DNA of 64,000 nt from UBA695 sp042691655 (GCA_042691655.1 CP170506.1:2852001-2916000), one strand, 5' to 3'. Counted from the stretch's first letter, positions 17,215 through 27,520 are shown. Numbers and translations: made by a program. The notes: a model not told the origin generated them from the sequence alone.

Positions 17215-19566
17215 CTAAAACCACGCAAGTTCGGCGGAAAATGCGAAGGTGCGAGGTTCTCCGAGGTAGAGCATATTGTCGCCCTTGGTTGTCCAGTAGT
17301 TTTCCCCAGTCACATTGGTGACGTTGAAGCGCAACGTCACATCGTGTCCCCGTATGTTGGCTTTGTAGCGGGCCCCGACTTCTCCCGTCACGACGGCAGG
17401 GATCGTCATCGTGTCCATATTATGGTTCGCGCTGCTATCGACAAACTCCCTGCCAACATACGAGATCCCACCGACGAGGCTCAGACCAGGAACAAAGGGG
17501 ATGGCATATTCAGTGTAGAGCTTCGCCACCTGTTCAGGAACACCGTCCGGTGTCTTGCCGGACAGGGAAGTGCCCGCTTTGTTAGTCCGTTGATCTTCGA
17601 TTTCCGCGTTAAGCAATGTGAAACCTCCGCTGATCGTCCAGTCGGGAGTGACTTTTCCGGTGGCGGTGAACTCGACGCCTTGATGTACCTCGGTTCCACC
17701 TTCAGTATAGTAGTTGTCTTGCGTCACCGTGTAGGCTGCCTTGTCGATGCGAAAGAGTGCCGTGGTCAGGTTCATCTCTCCCACCGTGGTCTTGATGCCG
17801 ATTTCCTCCTGCCGCGCTAAATAGGGAGAGAGCGCGGCGTTTTCGTTGCGATAACCGTAGCCAGTCGGAACCGTTCCGGCGTTCTGAAGCGACTCAATAT
17901 AGGAGGCATAGGTCGTCACGCAAGGAATCGGTTTGAAGGTCAATGCCGCAGTGGGGGTAAGGGCGGTTTGGTTGACTCCCGGCAAACGATCACCCGTGGC
18001 CACGGCCCAGTTTTGGTTTTCAATAGTTGCCACCGTAGCCCCGAGAAGGAGCCCCCATTTTTCGCTGAGTTCTATTTGATCTCCCAGCAAGATGGTGCGG
18101 TAGTTTGTTGTATCCGTTGTCCGGTATGGACGCCCGCTTGAGATAGGCGCGAGGGTGATGCTCTTGCCTTTGGAGTTCTTAAAACTCTCATAGGAAGCGT
18201 AGGTGGGGTCCGACAGACTCGAAACAAAGCCATCCGTGGTATAGGTCAAGTTTTGGTCTGGATAGGGATTCAAATTCTCCACATAGTCTTGGGCATAGCC
18301 GAGCGTGACTTTGTGGGAAATGGCCCCCGTCTCAAATGTCGAGTCGAGAAAGAAGTTGCCTTGGGTGGTGTTGGTTTGATGCTTCCCCTTGACGTACATC
18401 ACCTCGTTGAAATGTCCGGCGTCATCAAGGAATTGATTGCGCAGGCTGGGGTTCTCGTTTTCGGCTTCGTTATACCGAAATGCGGAACGGATTGTGAAGA
18501 TATCACTGAGTTTCGAGGTGAACTCTGTACCATATTGGTTGTAGCTATCCTTCGCATAGCAGAAGGGAGACCCGTAGTTTTTTGACGCGTCGGGTGCATC
18601 CGGGATAACGGTTGTTACCCCTGAATAGGTGACCCCGTTGATCTTTGTCGCTTTCCCCGACCCAATTAAAAAGATGGCCTGTTGGTGGTCGAGATTCCGT
18701 TGAAAATGGGACGCGTCGAATGAGAGGACCGTATCGGGAGCCATCCGCCAGTCGAGGGCGCCACTAATCAAAGAGCGCTCATGTGTTTGGTCCGATATCG
18801 CCATGCTGCCGTCGTCGGCATAGACGGCATTGAGTCGGAAGGTGACCTTGCCCGCTTTGTCCAAAGCTCCGCCGAAATCACCATGAGTGTAGAATTGAGA
18901 ACCGCCGTAATCGCCCATGGTTACGTTAGCCAATGGCGTGGCTGTAGGGCGTTTTAGAATATAGTTCACCATGCCGCCGGGAGAGGTTATCCCGTACAGA
19001 AAACTATTGGCGCCCGCCATGACCTCGATCTGTTGCTTATCTTCGACCGGAACCGCAAGGTTGTAGGTCCGCATGCCGTCCACGGCTGTGCTGTTGCTAT
19101 TGAGGGAGCTGACAAACCCACGGATCATAAAGTAATCCGAGGACCGGTTGCTCGCCAGCGCGGGCTGGATCGTCGGGTCGTAGCGGAGAGCTTCCGTTGG
19201 CGTGCTGGCTTGCAGATTTTCGATCAAATCCGAAGAGACGACACTGATGGAAAAAGGCGTGTCTTGGAGTTTCATATTACCAAGTGGGCCGACGGAGGCG
19301 CTATCAACTCGGTAACCCGCTTCGGCTGATCCGTTTTGCGGAACGCTTCCCGTGACGATGACTTCCTCGGTAACGACGGTAGCGCTTTCGGGGGCTTCCT
19401 TTTTCTTCTCCTCCGCCATGCCGGAGAGGACGAGTGTACTGCTCAGAAGGCAAGCGGCCAGGGCTATGGGCTTGTTACGGCTATGAAACAATGGGTAGGC
19501 ATGGCCTTCCAGAGGAAGGACACCAACGGGCGCATGGGCATGCGATACGACAGAATGATGCAACAT
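17215..19566 (-). CDS. TonB-dependent outer-membrane receptor (siderophore type)
   Basis: 783 residues. After a leader there is EEVIVTGS, a TonB-box-like region, and then the plug domain (LQDTPFSISVVSSDLIENL, FMIRGF, PSGMVNYILKRPT-like with GGMVNYILKRP). A 22-strand barrel ends in a terminal Phe (FAFSAELAWF), as needed for BAM-dependent insertion. Plug and barrel resemble FhuA/FoxA-like ferric-siderophore receptors. The N-terminus carries about 30 His-rich residues before the apparent signal sequence (PIALAACLLSSTLVLSGMA), so a later start is possible. No riboswitch or clear Fur box was recognised upstream. The substrate cannot be told from sequence. Confidence 0.9.
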   Translation of the reverse strand: MLHHSVVSHAHAPVGVLPLEGHAYPLFHSRNKPIALAACLLSSTLVLSGMAEEKKKEAPESATVVTEEVIVTGSVPQNGSAEAGYRVDSASVGPLGNMKLQDTPFSISVVSSDLIENLQASTPTEALRYDPTIQPALASNRSSDYFMIRGFVSSLNSNSTAVDGMRTYNLAVPVEDKQQIEVMAGANSFLYGITSPGGMVNYILKRPTATPLANVTMGDYGGSQFYTHGDFGGALDKAGKVTFRLNAVYADDGSMAISDQTHERSLISGALDWRMAPDTVLSFDASHFQRNLDHQQAIFLIGSGKATKINGVTYSGVTTVIPDAPDASKNYGSPFCYAKDSYNQYGTEFTSKLSDIFTIRSAFRYNEAENENPSLRNQFLDDAGHFNEVMYVKGKHQTNTTQGNFFLDSTFETGAISHKVTLGYAQDYVENLNPYPDQNLTYTTDGFVSSLSDPTYASYESFKNSKGKSITLAPISSGRPYRTTDTTNYRTILLGDQIELSEKWGLLLGATVATIENQNWAVATGDRLPGVNQTALTPTAALTFKPIPCVTTYASYIESLQNAGTVPTGYGYRNENAALSPYLARQEEIGIKTTVGEMNLTTALFRIDKAAYTVTQDNYYTEGGTEVHQGVEFTATGKVTPDWTISGGFTLLNAEIEDQRTNKAGTSLSGKTPDGVPEQVAKLYTEYAIPFVPGLSLVGGISYVGREFVDSSANHNMDTMTIPAVVTGEVGARYKANIRGHDVTLRFNVTNVTGENYWTTKGDNMLYLGEPRTFAFSAELAWF

Positions 19567-19911
19567 AGGTGGATTTGGCTAATCGCCGGAATGCCCGTTG
19601 GTCGGTTCACTTCCGCGCGAGAGGTTGTCTTCTTGGCTTGTCAGCCTCGGAGGACGTTGCAAAACGAACCGCGAAGCCACAAATCACCCAGTTTGTCTGA
19701 TGTGCGACACCCCCAATAGCAGGAGCCATGCCACACAGACGGGGTCCATCAATGGAAAGATCAAGAACGGAGGCTCATTCCTCTGGGAAGCTTATATTTC
19801 CTAGGATAGCGGACTTGCTGCTGCCGTAGGCGTACTCCATGATCGCATGGATTGTTCTGCCTCTTTCCGATCAGGCTGTGGAAAATAGCCTGACGACATG
19901 TTTGATTTTAA

Positions 19912-20121
19912 TCAGGGGATGCCTTGCGCGGTTTCCGGGAATTCCCCGATTTCCCCAAAGGCATCATCAAGGCGTTCGCCATGCCGAATCCGTTCGCGAG
20001 CAGAAGGAGTAATGACATCGGGCACGGCTCCGTTGCCGATCACCATGAACCATCGTGCCACTCGATTAAGGGTGGCTATGTCATTTTTTTCTTGGCCCCA
20101 ACCGGTTCGAATTGCGTTCAT
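19912..20121 (-). CDS. Short hypothetical ORF, low support
   Basis: 69 residues with balanced composition (NRVARWFMVIGNGAVPDVI, ERIRHGERLDDAFGEIGEF). It could be a remnant of a larger gene. It lies between the TonB receptor and a second doubtful ORF. The remaining stretches of 19567-20205 show no gene; 20095-20200 is AT-rich. Confidence 0.25.
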   Translation of the reverse strand: MNAIRTGWGQEKNDIATLNRVARWFMVIGNGAVPDVITPSARERIRHGERLDDAFGEIGEFPETAQGIP

Positions 20122-20205
20122 CGTAATTTCGCGCCGACTAAAAACCGTATTTCTGGATACTACCTATTTACCCAAAAATGTTAATATTTTATTAACAAAG
20201 TAGAA

Positions 20206-20715
20206 CTACCGACTTGCGGGGGGCTTTTGAAGCCGCGGGCCTTTGGGTAAATAAGCACACGTTTTTTCACCCATTTTTTGGGTTTCCCAATTTTGGCCGA
20301 TATGGGTCAAAAACGTCCGATTTGTGCTTCTAAGCGCCGAAAAGCGCTCATTTTGGCCCAAGAAAAATTTGACAGGCCTGTAAAAAAGCGAAAGCGGCGG
20401 TTTTTTATCCGTCGCTTTCGTCGCTCCATTTGCCGTGCTTTCGAAGCTACGGTTCGACGAGCCTATACAAATCTCTATCGCTCGCATGTTCCTTGCCCAA
20501 TCCGACACCCATGAGGGATCCGATTGGCCGAAAAGAAACGAGGCGCTGACTTTCCTGATAGCCGCGATCAACTTCGGCGGCGCATCTATCTCAAAGACTG
20601 CCTTCGTCACGTCGTAGAGTTTGTAACGGCAATCGGATACCACCAAATTATTCACTCCCGAATCTCTTCGCAAATTCCTCTTTGATTTCTTTCTCGATTT
20701 TCTCCTCCCATTCAT
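20206..20715 (-). CDS. Hypothetical protein, low support
   Basis: 169 residues beginning with a very basic Arg/Lys/Ser stretch. The middle (KLYDVTKAVFEIDAPPKLIA) looks protein-like. The C-terminal third is translated from low-complexity repeats of AAAAG/GCGAAAGCGG type and is doubtful. A hairpin-capable GCGAAAGCGG...CGCTTTCG pair lies at 20389-20424. Nothing recognised. It may be a fragment. Confidence 0.25.
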   Translation of the reverse strand: MNGRRKSRKKSKRNLRRDSGVNNLVVSDCRYKLYDVTKAVFEIDAPPKLIAAIRKVSASFLFGQSDPSWVSDWARNMRAIEICIGSSNRSFESTANGATKATDKKPPLSLFYRPVKFFLGQNERFSALRSTNRTFLTHIGQNWETQKMGEKTCAYLPKGPRLQKPPASR

Positions 20716-20910
20716 TACGCAAACAGATAATTCATGTGTTTCACATATCCCGACGAGGTAATGCCATCGGTCAATTAATCATTCGCCCCGGATTTACCAT
20801 CTGTCCTCCAAAACTCACACAACCAAAGAAATCCATTCGATAATGAGTGTGGTGACGGTATTAGGCATACTGAAGTTTCTTGGAAAGTTGTGACGCGAAT
20901 TCCGAATCCT

Positions 20911-23370
20911 TCATCGGGAGGGCAGTTCAAAGGTCGCGATCTCCTGGGAATCCAGAATGCCCAGTGAATAATGATTCATCCCGATGCGCACTTTTGCTTC
21001 GCAAGATTGTCCTCCGCGGTTGTGTAATCGAACGCTCAGATGTTGGCTATCGATTAACTGTGCAGAAAGCAGCCGCACCGTCGCTGGGAAAACTTCACCT
21101 AGTGATCCAACTTCTGGAAGGTCTCCTTTTGAGGGGGAAGCCATGAGCGCTACTGGAGGAAACAACAATGCGTCAGCTACCTTGTCGGGGGAGATTCCAT
21201 CGGTAAAGAGAGAGAGCCGAAATTTAAGCTCTCCGCAATCAACGGCGGGTAGCCAAGGTTGATCATCCTTCGGAGTCGGTACATCACTAGCATAGCGAGA
21301 CGCACGGGCGAGGGTAAGTCGGGTTTCTTCGGGAAGAAAGTCGGTGTCTCCCAGCACGTCGCTGGCAATCCCAATGGTCTTTCCCTTGCTGTTTTGTCGG
21401 CGGAACCAACGGCCAACCGGCGTCTGTCCGCGGCATTCCCTGCTGACGACGCTGCCGGGAACGTCGCAAACTGCCGCCCCTCTCGAGGGAATGACCAACT
21501 GTAACCGTGCGCTGCGCTCATTCCACATGAGCCGTCCGTGAACAGTAATCCACGGGACGCCTCGAGCAACATAGAACGTCAGGTCTATCCATGAATGCTT
21601 TCCGGCCCACCGCGTCCAGATTGCGCTGCGCTCTGGCCCACCTTCCAAAACATGGCTTTCCACCATCTCCAAAGTTTCTATAATATGATCCAGTAGATAA
21701 GATTCTGGTTCTTCATCCATTCCCCCCCAAGATCCCCAGACATCCTCCACGATACGGAGTTGTATACCTCCACGTCCTTCAGAAAAGAAATCCGTCCCTC
21801 CCGCACCTTCAATCTTTATTTTCTTCTGCGGATCGACTCCGATTTTCCAAAGGTCATTGGCAATCCATGGAAAGTCCTTCCCGCCGGAGGTGCAATCATC
21901 TTTCGCTGAAATCGGCAGCGCCTTTTCCTCGGCCTTTCCCATGCGAATTACCCGCCACCCACAGGCCGGAATTTCCAGCGGCATCACGACCCGTTTGCGC
22001 CACGGCCACTGTACCATCGATAAATGCTCGGTGGACACTTCCTGGAACGGAAGATCAAGTCCGTTCGCGTCCTTAACGGTAAAGGGCAATTCGCCGGGAC
22101 GGTTTTCATACTCGAAAATAGGACGATAATCCAAGGACGCTTCCACCTCGACTTGTCCTTTGAAAGGATACGGCAGTGGATTCCAAACCAGAAATGGAAC
22201 CTCGGTTGGCTCATCAGGCGCAGAGGGTGGCGGCACCTGGGTATTCACACGGCGTGCCAAGGCATTGAGGGCCTCAAACCGCGCTTGGTTAGCTTGGTGC
22301 ATCGCACCCGCGACCCACGCCGCTTGGTCCTCAAATGCCCGCTCAATGCTCGATCCGGGCAGGATATCGTGAAAACTATTAAACGCCAATGCACTCCACG
22401 CTTCATGGAGTGATCGGAAGGGCGATGGCTGGACAAGTCCAATGAACGCCTGAGCCATTTCCGCCGAAGCAACGTTTGCCTCAGCCTGCCGGAACAGGCT
22501 CTTAAACTTCTGAACCGATGAGTAGCACCCGCGTAAACAGTAGCCCAACTCACCGCGAACCGACGGGATTCCGTACGCAGTCTTGGATTCCACCTCTGCT
22601 CGAAGCGCGTGGAAAAAGCCGTGCAGAGTGGAGAAACGCACGTCCACTTCGGGGTGCTGGTCAGCCCACGCAAGAACTTCGCCAAGGTGGCGACGTGTCG
22701 GACCGCCCCCGTGATTGCCCAGACCCATCAGAACACCCACGTTTTCTAATGAATCCGTTTGGGCGTGATCCAGTGTTTCATCTAATACCAGGTTGAGGTT
22801 GGCCCGTTCGCTGCAATACCACTTCCAATATTGCCGGTAACATAATAACCGGTCGTTACCATCGCAATTCCACCAAAAAGCTGGCGAATCCATCGGGAAT
22901 TGAGCACGCTGAGGCCGGGTGAAGGTAAAACCTTCCATGCCAAAACTCCTCAAGATGTTGGGCCAGCCCGCCGTATGACCAAAACTATCCGCCTGCCATG
23001 CGATCTTTGGGCTCAATCCAAAGCGGCTCTTAAAATAGGCAAGCCCGTGCTCGAAATTCCGGCATAAGGTCTCCGTGCCGGGCAGATTTGAATCCGGCTG
23101 AACACAGGTACCACCCACTACATCCCACCGCCCTTCCTCGACCCGTTTGCGCAACCGAACAAAGGTCGCCATGTCCGTCTTTTCAATGTGTTCGTAAATG
23201 GCTGCCTCTCCCCGAATGAACGTTAGCTTCGGGAATTCATCCATTAAGTTGAGAACGGTTTTCACCGTGGTCAGTCCTTCATTCAATCCCTCCCTCCAGT
23301 CCCATAACCAAACCGGGTCCAAGTGGGCATTGGGGAGCAAATGGAAAATTAACTTTCGAGCGCTTTGCAT
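20911..23370 (-). CDS. Alpha-mannosidase, GH38 family
   Basis: 819 residues. The GH38 zinc site and catalytic nucleophile are visible: NAHLDPVWLWDW (His 16, Asp 18) and WQADSFGHTAGWP (nucleophile and metal ligand Asp 128). The central domain (GNHGGGPTRRHLGE) and a long C-terminal beta domain follow. These enzymes hydrolyse alpha-mannosyl linkages with retention and need a divalent metal. No signal peptide, so it should act in the cytoplasm on imported oligosaccharides. It is the last gene of the operon sialate-esterase, MFS transporter, dehydrogenase, mannosidase; the gap to the dehydrogenase gene is 53 bases. Confidence 0.9.
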   Translation of the reverse strand: MQSARKLIFHLLPNAHLDPVWLWDWREGLNEGLTTVKTVLNLMDEFPKLTFIRGEAAIYEHIEKTDMATFVRLRKRVEEGRWDVVGGTCVQPDSNLPGTETLCRNFEHGLAYFKSRFGLSPKIAWQADSFGHTAGWPNILRSFGMEGFTFTRPQRAQFPMDSPAFWWNCDGNDRLLCYRQYWKWYCSERANLNLVLDETLDHAQTDSLENVGVLMGLGNHGGGPTRRHLGEVLAWADQHPEVDVRFSTLHGFFHALRAEVESKTAYGIPSVRGELGYCLRGCYSSVQKFKSLFRQAEANVASAEMAQAFIGLVQPSPFRSLHEAWSALAFNSFHDILPGSSIERAFEDQAAWVAGAMHQANQARFEALNALARRVNTQVPPPSAPDEPTEVPFLVWNPLPYPFKGQVEVEASLDYRPIFEYENRPGELPFTVKDANGLDLPFQEVSTEHLSMVQWPWRKRVVMPLEIPACGWRVIRMGKAEEKALPISAKDDCTSGGKDFPWIANDLWKIGVDPQKKIKIEGAGGTDFFSEGRGGIQLRIVEDVWGSWGGMDEEPESYLLDHIIETLEMVESHVLEGGPERSAIWTRWAGKHSWIDLTFYVARGVPWITVHGRLMWNERSARLQLVIPSRGAAVCDVPGSVVSRECRGQTPVGRWFRRQNSKGKTIGIASDVLGDTDFLPEETRLTLARASRYASDVPTPKDDQPWLPAVDCGELKFRLSLFTDGISPDKVADALLFPPVALMASPSKGDLPEVGSLGEVFPATVRLLSAQLIDSQHLSVRLHNRGGQSCEAKVRIGMNHYSLGILDSQEIATFELPSR

Positions 23371-23423
23371 TGTTATCGGGTTGGTTTAAAATTGGCAGAA
23401 TTACGAAAATCCAAGGTCCACCC

Positions 23424-24467
23424 CTATGCCATGGTTTTAAGCATATCGAGCGAAATTGCATAATGAAGCGGACGCCCCTTTTCCCAGGCCATAAATTCTT
23501 CGATGCAATAATCGGCCATCCGCACCACTTCATCGCCCATGGAACCGGCGATATGCGAAGAGAGAAAAACGTTGGGCAGGGTGAATAAGGGAGACTGCGG
23601 CTCAGGACTTTCGGGGTAAGTCACATCGATCAGCGCGGAGAGATCCGGGCGGCGACCCAAGACTTCTAGCATCGAAGGCTCATCTACCGTGATGCCTCGC
23701 CCCGTATTGATAAACGTGGCATCTGGGCGCATTCGCTGAAATAGGGCTCCGTTGAGCATCCGATGCGTCTCGGGGAGGTTGGCGATGTGATTGCTCACAA
23801 CATAGCCTTTTTCAAAAGCCTCTTCCAACGAGACTTTCTCCACACCTAGCCGGGCCGCGTCCGAGGGATCGAGAAACGGATCGAACACCACGATCCTCAG
23901 TTGGTAGGGATGAAGTAACTTGATGACTCTCCTGCCAATCGCCCCGGCTCCAAGGATTGCCACCGTCTCTCCAAAATTGCCGATGCCCACAAAAGTCTTT
24001 CGATGATCGTGGCACCCCCGGTATTCGCGAACATTCCGGAAGTAGCCTTTCATGGCCAGGACAATCTGAGAGGCGGTGAACTCCGCTACAGGGATGGCAT
24101 TGGCCTTCCACGCACTGACAACCGTGATGCCGCGTTCCAAAAAAGGGCTTGCGAAATATTGCACCGTTCCCGCCGCGTAAAATACAATCTTCAATGCGGG
24201 AAGCTGATCCAAATGCGCGGGCGTCAAGACCGGCATATTCCAGGTGCTGAAGATGACTTCGACATCGCGCAGAGCGGCGGCGTGCTCAGCAAAATGATCG
24301 AGATCGACAATATGCGGATATAAGTCCGTGATCCGCGCAACCTTGTCAAAACGCCCCTGAGCATAGACCAACTCTGTCTCTCTGCATCCCCCAAAGAACG
24401 CGGCTTTTTTCAGCGCCTTTACTGGAATCTCGGCCTTCAATGGGGCGGTTATTGAATGGATTATCAT
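23424..24467 (-). CDS. D-isomer-specific 2-hydroxyacid dehydrogenase family protein
   Basis: 347 residues from ATG 24467; a TTG at 24482 that overlaps the transporter stop is an alternative start. A Rossmann NAD-binding core is visible (VAILGAGAIGRRVIKLL, FDPFLDP), then HIANLPETHRML, FINTGRGITVDE and a late FLSSHIAGSMGDE with the expected active-site His. The family reduces 2-keto acids or oxidises 2-hydroxy acids with NAD(P). Homologues in sugar loci handle keto-sugar acids. Coupled to the MFS transporter upstream, so a role in the catabolic pathway of the locus is inferred. Exact substrate unknown. Confidence 0.82.
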   Translation of the reverse strand: MIIHSITAPLKAEIPVKALKKAAFFGGCRETELVYAQGRFDKVARITDLYPHIVDLDHFAEHAAALRDVEVIFSTWNMPVLTPAHLDQLPALKIVFYAAGTVQYFASPFLERGITVVSAWKANAIPVAEFTASQIVLAMKGYFRNVREYRGCHDHRKTFVGIGNFGETVAILGAGAIGRRVIKLLHPYQLRIVVFDPFLDPSDAARLGVEKVSLEEAFEKGYVVSNHIANLPETHRMLNGALFQRMRPDATFINTGRGITVDEPSMLEVLGRRPDLSALIDVTYPESPEPQSPLFTLPNVFLSSHIAGSMGDEVVRMADYCIEEFMAWEKGRPLHYAISLDMLKTMA

Positions 24468-24478
24468 CTGTTTTCTAA

Positions 24479-25936
24479 TCAATGTTTAGTGGACGATGGC
24501 ATCGCCGAAACGGAATCCAGCAGCGGTTCGGAGTCGCCGAGGGATGGAGGAATATAGGCATCATCCCCTCCAAGCTTTTTCCAGCTCTGATAAAGCTTGA
24601 AGAGAAAGACCAGGTTCGGTATCGCAAAAAGAAGGCTCCACAGAGGAATGAAAAAATAAGCGCGATCCTTGCCGACCCACCGTCCCACGAAATCCAAAAA
24701 CAACCCGGCCAGCCCGCCTCCAATGACGCCACCCAGCGAGCGCCAGATTGCGTTAGTGGAGCAAAACTGGCCGTAGCGTTCCCGCGGAAAGAGACGCATC
24801 AATAACGGCGGATCAGCCATGGCCAGGGAGGCTTGCAAGGGGGCGGTCAACCCAAGGCTGATGGCCAGAGCAACCCAGAACGCAACCCTCGGTTCCGGGT
24901 GCCAAAACAACCAGATTAGCGTTGCGGGAATCGCAAGCAAAATCCCAAACACCGAACCCGCGATCACCACTCGCAACGGATGGTAGCGATCAGCCAACCA
25001 GCCCGTTCCCAATACGAGAACCGCCACACACAGACTGGTGCTGCCGTTGATGTATCCAATTTGTTCCAAGCTTAACCCGATCGCCATCGAGAAAAATAAA
25101 TTAAACGTAGCCACACCGCCGCCAACGGCCCCGATGAATGACGCCAGCCACTGGAACCAGTAATGCTTGATGGAAAGGCTTTCCTTGGCATACGTCTTGA
25201 TGGCCGCCAACGGGCCCGAAGCCCCGTCAACGTAAGCGGGCGGCGGCGGGTATTCCCCCTCCTTGATATTCAGGCACATCAGCCCGAACCCGATTAGGTA
25301 AAGCAGCGCCGCACCGATAAGGATCTCCGTGCTGTGGGTATTGGCAAAGCGGAAGATGCAAAAGTTGTAGAGCGTTGTGGAAAGCATGGAGATCATGCGA
25401 AACCAGGACATAAACCGGGCCAGCAGGTGGTCGGGAACCACGTCATTAAAAAGATACCAGAATGTGGAGGTTACAAACGTATTGAAAAAGATAAACGCCA
25501 CCATCAGCACCCCGATAATCCATATCGCCATGCTATTGGGGGTGATCGTCCCCGCGTCCACCCGTGCATGAATCCAAAAGCCCATGCGGTCTCCAAAGGC
25601 CAATCCGATCAAGCACAAGACCAGAAACGGCAGGGAAAAAACGATAAACGGAATGCGTCTTCCCCAGCGGCTTCGAAAGCGGTCACTTTTGAAGCTGATG
25701 ATCGGGTTAAGCACGGAGTAAATGATCGCGGGGATCGTCCCGAGGATCATCCCGACCTCCATGTTAGATGCACCCAAGACCTTGAATTTGAGAGGCATGA
25801 TGCTGGGGGTCACCGTTTCCATCAGCATGTAGCAAAAGTCGCCCCACAGCAGCCAGAAGAAGAGCACCAGCAGATGGCGTTTGGTATACGTCAGCGTTCC
25901 GCAACGGTAGAGAATGGGAGCGGGGGATTCGGACAT
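24479..25936 (-). CDS. MFS transporter, probable sugar uptake
   Basis: 485 residues with about twelve hydrophobic helices. Between helices 2 and 3 there is SFKSDRFRSRWGRRIPFI, close to the conserved cytoplasmic loop of the major facilitator and GPH sugar families (D-R-x-G-R-R). A second such loop is TGWLADRYHPLR. The protein opens with a short hydrophilic tail and ends in a hydrophilic C-terminus. It lies between a secreted esterase and a cytoplasmic dehydrogenase and mannosidase, so it probably carries the liberated mono- or oligosaccharide over the inner membrane (inference). Stop overlaps the alternative start of the dehydrogenase gene. Confidence 0.85.
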   Translation of the reverse strand: MSESPAPILYRCGTLTYTKRHLLVLFFWLLWGDFCYMLMETVTPSIMPLKFKVLGASNMEVGMILGTIPAIIYSVLNPIISFKSDRFRSRWGRRIPFIVFSLPFLVLCLIGLAFGDRMGFWIHARVDAGTITPNSMAIWIIGVLMVAFIFFNTFVTSTFWYLFNDVVPDHLLARFMSWFRMISMLSTTLYNFCIFRFANTHSTEILIGAALLYLIGFGLMCLNIKEGEYPPPPAYVDGASGPLAAIKTYAKESLSIKHYWFQWLASFIGAVGGGVATFNLFFSMAIGLSLEQIGYINGSTSLCVAVLVLGTGWLADRYHPLRVVIAGSVFGILLAIPATLIWLFWHPEPRVAFWVALAISLGLTAPLQASLAMADPPLLMRLFPRERYGQFCSTNAIWRSLGGVIGGGLAGLFLDFVGRWVGKDRAYFFIPLWSLLFAIPNLVFLFKLYQSWKKLGGDDAYIPPSLGDSEPLLDSVSAMPSSTKH

Positions 25937-25967
25937 GGATAGCTTTCGCGAGCCCTTTGCGTCCAGT

Positions 25968-27518
25968 CTAGCGGTGATTTACTTCCGCTTCGAATGGAGC
26001 CGCAGGGAGGGCGTCCCGACTATAGATTATCGCGGCGGGGGCATTGGACCACAGGTAGCGAACCCACCGCACCTGATGCACGGGTTCGCTTTGGAGGTCA
26101 ATGGTATCCGGGGCCGTTTGCGTCACTTTGGCCGGAATAAAACGGCGGTCTTCCCCGGAAACTTCAAACATGTTTCCCGCAGTCTTGGGCTCTTCAATTT
26201 TCACGAGGCTCTCAAAAGTTAACCGAACCCCGGAGTCCGTAGCCGTTGCTTTGATCAAACGCGGTCCATGACCGAGCACTTCGGCTTCTCCATAAATATC
26301 GTGAAACGCCAGCAGAGCCAGGCGTCGCGCCAGTTCGCGTTTGTCTGGCGGGTGAATGTTTTTGGGATCGCCCAAGTCGATCGCCACCGCCATGGAAACG
26401 TGGGGAAAATTCTGCGCGTTGGCCTGGCCCTGCCGCAGAACGGCCCATTCCGAGCGGTCGGCGCCACTGGCTTCAAAATTCGGAAGCTGCACGTAGAGAA
26501 TGGGGAGATCCGGAGCGGCGAACTTGTTTCTTAAATCGCCCCACAACGCCTGTACGCGGTCCGCATACCGAAGGCCCAAGCCGATATTCTGCTCGCCCTG
26601 GTACCATAACATCCCCTTGAGTGTGTAGGGGACCACAGGGGCCGTCATTGCGTTGAAACATCCCGAAGGTGTGTCGCGATGGCCTGGCCCTACGAGCTCC
26701 GAAGGCCGCCGCTCAGTAAACGGTTTCCCCTCGGCTTCCGCCTGCTTGCGGGCGTCGTTCCAGGCTTGCATGGCTTGGTCGTAGGCCGCTTTGCGCTGGG
26801 GATAATCCGCAAGCTTCGTTTCCCAGCGTTGCTTCTGTTCCTCCTGAATGCCCGCCGCCGCCAGTGCTTCCGTGCTCATCCACGATTCGATAAACGTGCC
26901 CGCCACGGCGTTGCAAATCACGCCCTGAGGAACGTGGTAGCGATCAAACAACTGGCGTGCGAACAAGTAGCTTACCAGTGAAAATCCCTTCGCCGTATCC
27001 GGCGTCACTACCACCCATTTTGCATCCGTCTCCAGCCGCGGCTGTTCGGGAAAGGTCACATGCACCATTCCGCGAAATTGCCGGATCTCTGGCACGTTGG
27101 CCTTGGCAATGATCTCCTCGGCCCCCGCCTGCTTGCCAAGTGACTCGCCCAGGCTCCAGGCCATGTTGGATTGTCCCGAGCAAAGCCAGACATCGCCCAC
27201 GATGACGTTGGCGCTGACCACGCGGCTTTCGCCCTCAAACACCAGTTCCCCCGGCCCTTCCGGCTGCAACGCAGGCAAGCGGGTTTGCCAATGGCCGTCG
27301 CTGCCGGTTGTGGCCAAAGCGGAGTGTTTCCCATAGCGCACCTGGATCACTTCTCCCGGGTTTCCCCATCCCCATACCGCGACCGGAATGCCGCGCTGAA
27401 GCACCGCGTTATCACCAAAAACAGCCGCCGGACGGGGAGCCGCCACCAGCCCTGCCAGCGGAGCCAGCGCAAATCCCAACCCAAGCAGCCAAGAGCGAAT
27501 AGGAAAGGTTAATGTCAT
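25968..27518 (-). CDS. Secreted sialate-O-acetylesterase-like carbohydrate esterase (SASA family)
   Basis: 516 residues from ATG 27518. The frame extends 10 codons further up, but the signal peptide (IRSWLLGLGFALAPLAGLVAAP) fits this start. SGNH-type landmarks: VWLCSGQSNMAWSL with the nucleophile Ser, GMLWYQGEQNIG, and a late catalytic region near GDPKNIHPPDKRELARRLAL with the His. An N-terminal beta domain begins AVFGDNAVLQRGIPVAVWGWG, typical of the family. The enzyme would remove O-acetyl groups from a glycan in the periplasm or outside. First gene of the four-gene operon; an ATCGAT-centred motif lies directly upstream. Confidence 0.88.
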   Translation of the reverse strand: MTLTFPIRSWLLGLGFALAPLAGLVAAPRPAAVFGDNAVLQRGIPVAVWGWGNPGEVIQVRYGKHSALATTGSDGHWQTRLPALQPEGPGELVFEGESRVVSANVIVGDVWLCSGQSNMAWSLGESLGKQAGAEEIIAKANVPEIRQFRGMVHVTFPEQPRLETDAKWVVVTPDTAKGFSLVSYLFARQLFDRYHVPQGVICNAVAGTFIESWMSTEALAAAGIQEEQKQRWETKLADYPQRKAAYDQAMQAWNDARKQAEAEGKPFTERRPSELVGPGHRDTPSGCFNAMTAPVVPYTLKGMLWYQGEQNIGLGLRYADRVQALWGDLRNKFAAPDLPILYVQLPNFEASGADRSEWAVLRQGQANAQNFPHVSMAVAIDLGDPKNIHPPDKRELARRLALLAFHDIYGEAEVLGHGPRLIKATATDSGVRLTFESLVKIEEPKTAGNMFEVSGEDRRFIPAKVTQTAPDTIDLQSEPVHQVRWVRYLWSNAPAAIIYSRDALPAAPFEAEVNHR

Positions 27519-27520
27519 AA

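Noticed and set aside
19567..19800. Possible cobalamin or other riboswitch upstream of the TonB receptor
   Set aside because: No recognisable B12-box or conserved core; only GC-rich sequence.
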